A stretch of DNA of 64,000 bases from Pseudo-nitzschia pungens (Eukaryota; Bacillariophyta; Bacillariophyceae; Bacillariales; Bacillariaceae), in NCBI GenBank assembly GCA_037355855.1, contig CM074761.1, positions 1,488,001-1,552,000 of the forward strand, read 5' to 3'. This document shows, in pieces, positions 55,639 through 64,000 of the stretch; the stretch's first letter is position 1; every line of letters begins with the position of its first letter. Below the pieces are notes generated by a model. The model had not been told where the DNA came from, did not search any database, and saw only the letters and a list, made by a program, of their open reading frames with translations. The position numbers were made by a program, and so were the translations under genes.

Positions 55639-58566
55639 CCGAAATAACGTTCTCGAGTTCGTCTGGGAGTAATTTTGGTTCTGGGATTAAGGATGGCTCT
55701 TCCTTTATTGAACATCTTTCGTTGACTCATAAGTCCGAAATTGAAAATACTCGTACGGTATGCATTATTTGTGCTGGTACGTCGTCGTATCCGCAAAGTA
55801 TGAAGTATCTTACCCAAAACACTCTAATTAATTCTTGTCGACGAGTACACGTAGTACGTCTACTCAACTACGTACGACGAGAAAAAATAATAGTGTTACT
55901 ACTACTTCATAAGGTTACTATTGACCAATCCGCGTTCTGTCGCGATCTCTCGCACCGCGACGGCCTTTTATCTACTTTGAACTTCTAGTAAGATCTTAAT
56001 CTGTTCGGTTGTCACCAAGGCACTCTACGGGGTACCGTACATAACCCCTCATCCCATTCTTTGTAGCACTTCGTAAAAGCTTGAGATACCACCAGCAAGA
56101 AGGAACAAGCCTTACAGCTGCACTTGGTCCTGGTGCTTGGTGATGTACGCATGGGCGGTGGTTAAACTAATATATTGCGGGTGAATATTACTGCTAATGC
56201 CAACAATGGCGTGCTGAGATCAACTGGTTCTTGAAGAGTGCTACCCATACCCTGTCAAATTATGATACTGTATCACCATGACGACGTGTTTATTCAGTCG
56301 GCAACATTCAGGTCCCGCCTTACATCTCCAACCTGGAGACGAAGTGCGCCTTGACTACAACAACAACGTGTACCGTATGTTGACAACGAACTATCGGCAC
56401 CCGATGAACCCAATATGCATGTCAGCGGGGAATCGCCCTGCGATGATTAAACCTTTGTGGTGACCGCCAGTGAAGGCTCTCAATCCAGCACCCCAATAGT
56501 TCAGCAAATCATTTGGGAGGTAACCATTGGTTGGATCCCCGTCGATATGAATCAACTGGCCTTCAATTTGAGATCGCAGCCTCTTTTTTTAACATTATTG
56601 TGGAAGATCAACCCGGCATGGTCCCGGATGCAGTGGTTTCCGCAAGAGAAGTATTGTTCTTGGCTCATGAATTGATCTGATTCCGTATGTGGGTTTTAGT
56701 TCACTTCAGGGAACAACAACGAAAATGGTGACGATCTGTGAGTGAATCCCAGCATTGGGACAGACGCAGACGAATAGATGCTTTGTCGGATATTGTGGGC
56801 GGTCTGGTTGCGGGGGGATGCTTTAAATTTTCGAATGGATGGATGTGAAATGCATCTGTTGGTTAAAGACGGTTTCGATATCCGTAATCTTCATCGATCC
56901 GATACGGAAACTCCCATGGCATAAGGAAGAAAAGGCGTACGTCATGTTACGTTGCACCGATGCCTCGATATTATACTCCACTAAAGCTGTGGGAAACGAC
57001 GGCAGTGGACCGTGACAACGATTCAAACCAATGCTGGATTGGGACAATCCATCAAAGCCCAACCATCATGGAGTCTAAACTAGCCCGACTTGATGTCAGA
57101 TTTGCAAGCCACCCGTGCTTCGATAGGTTTTGCCTCTACGACTGAACTAAACGATAAGTATGCTATGCGATCAATAGCCAGACATTTGCACTGGCAAAGG
57201 ATTTCCATGAACGTTACTTGGGCGCGGGAGTGCACCGTGACTTGTGATCTGAAGATCACCTGTTTATGGGTTCTGTGACAAAAAGGGCTATCAAAATGTG
57301 AGTGACTGACACGATGATATTCGAGAGAATGTGTCATTAGACATCAGCCCAATGTCTTTACGGGTAAAGTTATCGATGACTTCATGAAGATGAAGGAATG
57401 ATGACTACGGAATATATTCATCTCCTCCACGATAACATAACGTAATTGTGTCTGTGGACACCTTCCTCAAAATTCGAGCGCTGGAGCACATTCTGGGATC
57501 TCGATCGTTGTTGTCGAAATCTGCGTGGGTGCATTAGTTTCCGTGATGTAGTAGCTCAGTATTTGCGATGAGAGAAAGCTCCACGCCGTCAAGAACTAAT
57601 GAAGTAATGGCATCCCTTCTTCGGCCTATGGCGGTATTCACGCCGGATCGACCCCCGTGCTTACGACTTTCGATTCTAGCCATCTACCCTCTAATCAAAA
57701 AACAGGAACAATGAGCAATGCGTTCTCGTTGTCATAGATTTACAATCTTGAAGGGATTGAGTCGAACAACAACATACCGTTGCCCGTGACTTGCGAGCAG
57801 CAACAGCCTTTCTTCGGTTTACCCTGATGGATTGGAAGTGTTTTCTGGTTTCTCTTCACAGCAAAAGCAATTAGAATAGACTGCTGTTCTGAACGCAACT
57901 GATCTTGGTCGCCTAGCAATCGCATGCAGCTGCACCACAATAGATCTCATTCTCTCGCAGGCCAAGATGTGTTTGCGCCGAACCACTTGTCGGAATACCT
58001 TCAGCAAGAGCTTAAATACTTGACCTCTCTTCATTCTTAATATGGCCTACAAAAACATGTTGGTGAGAACTTGTTTTGGAAATGGTATTTTGTGAAGATA
58101 TTCAACATGGTGCTGGAGGATGCAAAGTATGATGCTGGGCTCCTATATAGAGATTTGTACCAGGGCTACATACTACCTTAGCTCCCAGTAACAGTCTTCA
58201 GTGTGCTACACTTGTATCGTAAGCAACAGGCTTATCTCTAGGGGAGTATCTTAAAGAATCTGAATGTATGCAATACTAGTAGTAGTAGCGCTTGAACAGT
58301 ATCCTCTGTAGACTCACTGTTTGCTGCAAGCACTTGGCGTGCCGCTGTTGTTGTTTTTACTCTCATCTTTTGCTAACATCATTTTGCAGAAAGGAAACGA
58401 TGAAGATGGCTCTACAGCTGTGTGATTTGAGACTTCCAATTTGGTGTAATCCATTAATTAAGATTACTGATAACGGTACAACTTATCTCAAAACGCCAGG
58501 TCACGATGTGTGTCAGTTCAAAATAGCAAAAAGAACTGCAGAGTCTGATAACTCTCTGATGGTCGC
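55639..58566. other. Long intergenic region, possible gene remnants
   Basis: About 2.9 kb without an intact gene. From about 56260 to 57700 the base composition is more like coding DNA than other spacers here, and short frames on both strands have balanced residues (56278-56463 plus; 57062-56823 minus with TYAFSSLCHGSFRIGSMK), but all are cut by stops. I suspect a decayed gene or retroelement, with no domain to name it. The dispersed repeat at 58293-58356 and an (AGT)n array at 58274-58289 are near the right end. Confidence 0.4.
58293..58356 (+). repeat. Dispersed repeat, copy B (partner at 15935)
   Basis: Shares GAACAGTAT, TGTAGACTCACTGTTTGC and AGCACTTGGxGTGCC with 15935-16000, same order and orientation. 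It lies 210 bp to the left of the tRNA gene. Confidence 0.7.
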
Positions 58567-58640
58567 AGCTTGATCGCGGAGTCGAACCACGGACCTCTTC
58601 ATTACTAATGAAGTGCTCTAACCAACTGAGCTAAACAAGC
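58567..58640 (-). tRNA. trnT-AGU: tRNA-Thr (anticodon AGT)
   Basis: The minus strand folds as a 74-nt cloverleaf without intron. Acceptor GCTTGTT pairs with ATCAAGC except for one T-T mismatch at the sixth pair. D arm GCTC..GAGC has loop AGTTGGTTA. Anticodon stem CTTCA/TGAAG is perfect, with loop TTAGTAA and anticodon AGT (reads ACU, and ACC/ACA as inosine). T arm CGTGG/CCGCG (one G-T pair) has loop TTCGACT. The discriminator is T. CCA is not encoded, as expected for a nuclear gene. Internal A box (TAGCTCAGTTGG) and B box (GGTTCGACTCC) are intact, so it should be transcribed by RNA polymerase III. The mismatch leaves a small doubt. Confidence 0.9.
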
Positions 58641-59603
58641 CGTTTGTTTGCGCTGTTGTTCGAAAGGGAAATGTTTTAACATATATAATAGCTATCAGAA
58701 TTGGTTTAGCGAACGTGCAATACGATTCATTCAGACTAACTTACGTAACAAGACGAGTACATTACTTCGGCGTAAGATCTACTGGTATCAGGCGGAATTC
58801 ATGCGAGTTCTCCCTGAAATATCAATATTGCGATAACTTGACAAACTTACTGCTTCTACGAGAAATCGTACCGTACGGTACGTAACCTTACTCGTTTGTA
58901 CTTGTGTCCTACAAATTCTAAGTAACCTTACTTCGTAATTATGAATCCGGTACAAGGTATGTTACTCGTACCGTACTGAGTACGGTAAGACCTTAGTCCC
59001 TTACTGTCGATGTTTCGTCGAGTACGAGCACGATTAACATCGTGATACAGTAAGGTAACCTTAACGTTCACGGCTTCTTCAAAATGAAAAAAATCGACTT
59101 CATCAACTCTCACTCTAATCTCAATCAAAATCATCTTCTAATGATCGTTCATGCTTCCGCTGTATCGTGTGATACGGTGCGTACGTGTCTACAGTAACCT
59201 TACCGTGTGATGCAGCTAAAAACTAAGGTACAAGTAGTACAAACAAACTCTTGTTCAGACAAGAACAAGTTTGAAACGTGAAAAACGAAGAAGAAATAAA
59301 TTCATCATGGGATGATAATTTTCCCGGTAGTAACCTTACTCGTAACCTTGCAACTTCGAACGTGTAAGACTTGGTTCTCGTGCGAGTAACCTTAAAAGAA
59401 TACGTGCCGGTACGGTAGGACTCTAGTGCAATACAGAGTCGTTTTCACTTTCCGAATTACACGTCTACATGAAGCCCTAGACATCTCAGTGAATATTGCA
59501 AGACCTAAACCTTGGGTAGAAGATAGGTTGTCTTAGATTGCAATCCACTGTGGCACTTGAACCTTCATTGTTTTTGTCTCACCGAATATCCATCAAACTT
59601 GCA
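58641..59603. other. Intergenic DNA filled with GTAAGGTTAC-type repeats
   Basis: No gene. From about 58865 to 59430 the sequence is largely GTAACCTTA, TACCGTACGG and CTTACTCGTA units in both orientations. It ends about 170 bp before the PERK-like start codon and may include its promoter. Confidence 0.6.
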
Positions 59604-62600
59604 ATGGAATTACAAATCCATACTTTCAGCGAAGGAGACGAAGATGACAGCAATGAAATAAGAGCCAAGCACAAAGATTGTGGACAATCTCCTTTGTGTT
59701 GTTATCCGCGTCGAGAAAAAAATAGCATCGGGCGCTATGTCTTCCTTCGTTTCTGCAAGGCTGCAGTAGTAGTCTTCTTGACATTTTTTTCCTTCACTCC
59801 TTCCGTGGCACTAGGTCCCGAATCACAATTGAAACAAAAAGCGTCGTCGAAGCAAAAGAGCTCTCCCTCTCCGACAATAGCAGGACCGGTTGCTCTCAAC
59901 GTTACCGCATCAGCGACAGAATTGACGATAGATGCAGAAACGGAAGCTTCTCATTCACTAGCTCTCCTGCTCCTTCTCCTCGAAATCGACGTAGACAGCG
60001 GAGTAAAAGATTCGGAGCAATACGAACCAACAGAGACGCAACCAATGTCTTTGATTGAAAATAATGCTTCTTACAAAAGTAGCGGTGGGAGTATGCGTGA
60101 CGAGGAGGACCAATCTAACCCGTTTTTAGTTATCTGTACGGTGGATGGAGATATTGTGGTGTTAAGCGCTAAAGATGGAACCACGGTCTGTTCTTTCAAC
60201 TCGGGAATCCCTCTTGTTGGGCCATCGGAACCCCTAAACGAAGACAACGAAGGTTATGGGGATTTCAGTAATGAAGACTTTTCACAACCCCTAACCCAAC
60301 GGCGAATCGTGCCCGGCTTGGATGGTCAACTATATGTAACCGCGGAGGATGGGTTTTTGAAACCTCTCGAAATCACGGTCCTGGATGTATTGGCCAATCC
60401 GGTAAAGACGTGTGAGAGCAAGAGCCCTACGGGTAGCAACTCAGAACGCGAAGATGAGGATCGGAACCATCGGGCTGGTGATATCTATGGTGATATTTAC
60501 GACGACATTGATTCTAACAACAAAATCGATCACGCCGACGATGTCATTGAATGCGGGATTGTCACCGCCACGAAATCAACCTCACTCTTCGCTCTGGATT
60601 CTTCCACTGGAAACTTGGTATGGCACCAGTATCCAAACGGAACTACCCTGAAAGTGGACGATAACGAACCAGAGAACAACGAGCACGATAGGACCGCAAC
60701 TTATTCTAGAAGTAGAAAGAAAGGCAAAGACAGCCGAACCACGGTTTTGTTGCAACGCGAAGACATCGTAGTGCAGCAAGTTAGCACCGACACCGGAGCT
60801 TCCGTCTGGAATGTCACACTAGGCACTCTGCAAGCATTGGAGTTTGGAGATGCTGATGGCAGTGGGGTGCGATCACCCTCTCCGAGGGGGGAAGCATCGG
60901 GTGACCAGTTGCCTCAACCAGTGGCACAGGGGCTCTTGCCAAGCGGCGACGAAACAATGCACAGAAACGACAATGAGAAGATTCCGCTTGACGACGACAA
61001 CGATGACTTGGTCACTAACATCAAACTACCCCATGTTGTTTTCAGCGAAGACGGAACAAGTCTTACTGCCGTAGATCCATCTCAGAATAGCAATCGGAAT
61101 GATAGAAAACAATCGTCTAGTAGGGTGCTCTGGAGTCGAGAATTTCCGAACATCGTGGCGTCTGTCTTCGGATTGAACGGCAAGTCGTGGGAGCCGTTGA
61201 CGGTTTTGGACGAAAATGGAGCTGGAGCAACGCGATCTGCGATGAGCAACACGGACACGCCTCTCTTGCCACAACCCGGCGACCTGTACGAATACGACCC
61301 GGCCGATCTAGGAACGGACTCTACGGAATTGATAGTTGTTGACTCTAACAAGATCGACGACGGAGAATTCCTCCAGGGTTACCAAACGGATCGCTTAAAT
61401 CACGGTCGAGATTTGTTTTTCCAAAAGGCTATTAACCAGCACCGCCGTCGGCAGCAAGCACCTCCGTTATTTCCTTTGATCGACGAAGGCATCGATCACT
61501 TCACACCAAATAGTTTGCAGATCGCTCCTTCTGAAGGCTATACCAAAGCCAAAATACTGTCCTCTAGTTCAAATCCTCATTTCTCAATTGATACTCAAGG
61601 CCTTCATCTGAGATGGCCAATCTTGTTTCTGGCGGCCCTTTGTGTTGCGGTCGGAGCCATTGTGGCATATCGTCGTCTCTACGAACAGAAGAAAATCAAC
61701 AAGGGCACGGAAAGTCAATCGAGGAGATGGCCAGAACTCACAGCAACTCGAGCGAGTCGTGTGTCGTTTAAAGGATATGATGAACTGATGGCGCATAGTG
61801 CAGACGGATTCAAACGAATTCGATCGGAGGGTATCAAGGGATCCATCTACTATGACCTTGGTAGTAACGTCAACAACCGAAACAACGACTTGAATTTCAC
61901 CAACAATCCCGCATTGGTTAAGACGAGCATTGTCAGATCGCAAAGTTTGCCTGGAAATATGGATCAGACAACGCCAATACCTCTAAAGCACGGTCAGAGG
62001 ACTCCAAGTACGAAACCAAGCACAAGCAGTGGAAGTCCAAAAGAAGATGGTACGGATCTCAATGGATCCACTCCTAAGCAAGCGTCAGAGTCAACGATCT
62101 CTCACCACGGAGTTGGACTTATAGACGGAAGTATACCTTTGATCCAATACACAAGATACGCTTCGGAGTTCGAAGAAATTGGTGCACTCGGCAAGGGCGG
62201 CTTCGGGAGTGTCTTTCAATGCCGAAATGCATTGGATAAAAGAGAATATGCGATCAAAAAGGTGAGGATTCGAAGCGACTCCAAATTGCCGCAATCGGAT
62301 TTTACGAAACGGTTGAAAAGAACTCTTCGAGAAGTAAAGAGTTTGGCTTTGTTGGATCACTCAAACATCGTGAGATATTACACCGCCTGGCTGGAATTGG
62401 AACAATTGAATGGTGCAATCAACGGCGACAATCATTCCGAAGGCGCACTGGGTGCTAGTGACTACTATATGATGTCCCCGACAAGGACTTCTCAAGCGAA
62501 GAGTTATGGATTTGGTCTGGATTTCTCTCAATCAGTCACGTCTCCAATGCGGAAGACCAATAACAATTACCACAATTTTGCAAACCCGTTTGGTTCAGCA

Positions 62601-64000
62601 GGGGGCTTGCCGTCAGTATTTGATAATTCTTTTTCATCTTCGAGTGGTCAAAACCTACAATATCTCGGGAGTTCCCGACACGCTGGACGATTACGGTTTT
62701 GTCTTCGACAGGAGTAGTGCAGAAGACGAGCAATCTGGCAATGGTCGGACAGAGGAAAGCGTTAAAAATGAAGCTACGACCGAACTCAAGTCGCAATCAA
62801 ATACCGATACCATGTCGCCCGGCAGTAAGTCTCGCATGAACAATGCCATCAGTTTCCAATCTCTCATGTCTTCGAAATCAAGCGACGAAGAGTCGTCATC
62901 CGAATGGTCGGAAGAAGAGGGCAGAAAGCAGTTCGATTCCACGCAGGATGAAAAAAACCTTACCGGCGTTAAAATGAAAGAGTTGACAGCAGCAGAGCCA
63001 ACTATCTCGCAGAGATACATTTTATACATTCAGATGCAATTTTGTTCTCAAAAAACCCTTGCAGACTTTCTTTCGAATGAGGAGGCGCGGAAAGGTCCAT
63101 CCGGTGGCAGCATTGGTGGTATCGACATCCCTTATGCTCTGAGCTTATTCCTCCAAACGTGTCAAGGGGTTGAACATGTGCATAGTCAAGGACTAATCCA
63201 CCGTGACTTGAAGCCAAACAATATTTTCATTGATGATACCGGGGCAGTGAAGGTTGGTGATTTTGGGTTGAGTCGTGAGTCCACCGATAGTGGTGAGGGC
63301 GGGGTGGACGCAGAAACAACCGCCCTGACTGGTTCCACCGGCTATGGTCACAACGCAGATATTACAGCCGGAGTCGGCACCCGTTCTTACGCGAGTCCGG
63401 AGCAAATGAAAGGCGGATCAGACTACGATTCAAGTACCGATATCTATTCACTTGGAATCATCCTTTTCGAATTGTGCTATCCAATGTACACAGTAAGTAC
63501 GACGTACAAAATAAGATAAAACAGAGTTGAATGTGCCTCCGACGTGCAATAAGCATCCCACTTACAATTCTACTTTCGTTTTATATTCAACAACAGGGGA
63601 TGGAGCGGAACAAGGAATTGAACAAGCTTCGCAATCACATTCTTCCGGATGAGTGGATGGAAACCGTTGCAGTAGATTTTCCTAAACTTCATTCCCTTCT
63701 TCTTTCAATGATTTCAAACAAGCCGGAAGACCGACCAGCAGCCAAGGCTGTTGTTCAAAGAATACAGTCGATACTTGAAGGCTTCACTATATCCTCATTA
63801 GATAAACGCTACTATGAAGGTTCGATCTTATTGCGAGTCGAAACCATGTTTCGTGAGAATGGATTGCATGACACGATGGATCTACTGCGACAAGCAGCCC
63901 TTCCAAATCTGATCGATATAGTTCAGTATGGTCTCCGAAGTAGTTCAAATAAGGGACATATGAAGTCAATTATGGAATTTGCCATCGTTCCTCGACCGGA
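59604..64000 (+). CDS. PERK-type eIF2-alpha kinase, frameshifted, cut by window edge
   Basis: An ER-membrane kinase that shuts down translation by phosphorylating eIF2-alpha when the ER is stressed. From ATG 59604 a signal peptide (AAVVVFLTFFSFTPSVALG) leads to a luminal half with PQQ-like repeats (FLVICTVDGDIVVLSAKDG, SLFALDSSTGNLVWHQ, ASVWNVTLGTLQALEFGD), as in PERK/IRE1 sensors. A membrane segment ILFLAALCVAVGAIVAY lies near residue 680. The kinase starts with GALGKGGFGSVF and YAIKK, then HSNIVRYYTAWLE, a long insert, LYIQMQFCSQKTLADFL, HRDLKPNNIF, DFGLS and VGTRSYASPEQM, all typical of the eIF2-alpha kinase group. In the insert the frame breaks; dropping one G of 62667-62669 joins LQYLG to VPDTLDDYGFVFD. 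An intron at 63493-63596 (104 nt, GTAAGT..AACAG) is followed by an exon still open at the right edge. Confidence 0.85.
63493..63596 (+). other. Intron in the PERK-type kinase gene
   Basis: Donor GTAAGT after PMYT, acceptor CAACAG before GMERNKEL. Both sides are phase 0, and the downstream exon is open to the window end. Confidence 0.8.

Noticed and set aside
2880..62669. Programmed +1 frameshifting as in some ciliates
   Set aside because: The sites share no slippery codon or stop context; at the TraB and FAAL sites there is no stop at the shift point. Assembly insertions or decay explain them better.

Overview
This 64 kb window looks like nuclear DNA of a diatom, most likely a raphid pennate (inference, not tested by a search). 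Protein genes lie far apart on both strands. Introns are short (about 104-141 nt, one of 372 nt) with GT..AG ends. Several proteins start with a signal peptide followed by an 'A-x-A-F'-like motif, as in plastid-targeted proteins of algae with secondary red plastids. One nuclear-type tRNA-Thr is present. No operons, CRISPR arrays or intact transposons were seen.

Layout. 1-638: N-terminus of a type II membrane protein. 2.6-3.9 kb: wax-synthase-like acyltransferase with a one-base frameshift. 4.9-6.4 kb: endonuclease III-type DNA glycosylase without the usual Fe-S cysteines. 8.3-9.6 kb: TraB-family protein with a one-base frameshift. 10.7-11.15 kb: duplicated fold-back repeat. 11.1-15.5 kb: broken FAAL-ACP-'NRPS terminal domain' gene. 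17.1-18.5 kb: DEGS-like desaturase with a presequence in another frame. 19.6-21.7 kb: HxxxD acyltransferase, two exons. 22.4-23.4 kb: conserved-looking unknown. 24.6-25.4 kb: FUN14-domain protein. 27.2-27.7 kb: SUI1-SAP fusion. 30.0-31.4 kb: Deltex-type E3 ligase with two DTC domains around a RING. 31.6-33.1 kb: membrane-anchored methyltransferase. 35.0-36.4 kb: phosphoglycerate-mutase-like phosphatase, three exons. 37.1-39.3 kb: Golgi-type glycosyltransferase with a long poly-threonine stem. 40.9-42.8 kb: decayed or misread membrane protein gene. 44.6-46.8 kb: CRTISO-like carotenoid isomerase. 47.4-48.5 kb: probable plastid membrane protein. 50.3-51.2 kb: unknown. 51.9-55.1 kb: secreted CBM6-like / three B-lectin / GH99-like protein, four exons. 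58.6 kb: tRNA-Thr. 59.6-64 kb: PERK-type eIF2-alpha kinase running off the right edge.

The genes do not form one pathway. Recurring themes are lipid/acyl chemistry (wax synthase-like, FAAL, desaturase, HxxxD acyltransferase), secretory or surface glycans (type II proteins, GH99-lectin) and stress or ubiquitin signalling (PERK, Deltex). Intergenic DNA is AT-rich and full of three repeat types: AGT/ACT arrays, GTAAGGTTAC/TACCGGTA-like low-complexity DNA, and fold-back elements.

A second theme is broken reading frames. At least seven loci need a frame change to give a family-like protein, and nearly all changes are one extra base. This could be real decay or insertion errors in the assembly. 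The FAAL locus (seven shifts plus a stop codon) is the best candidate for a true pseudogene.
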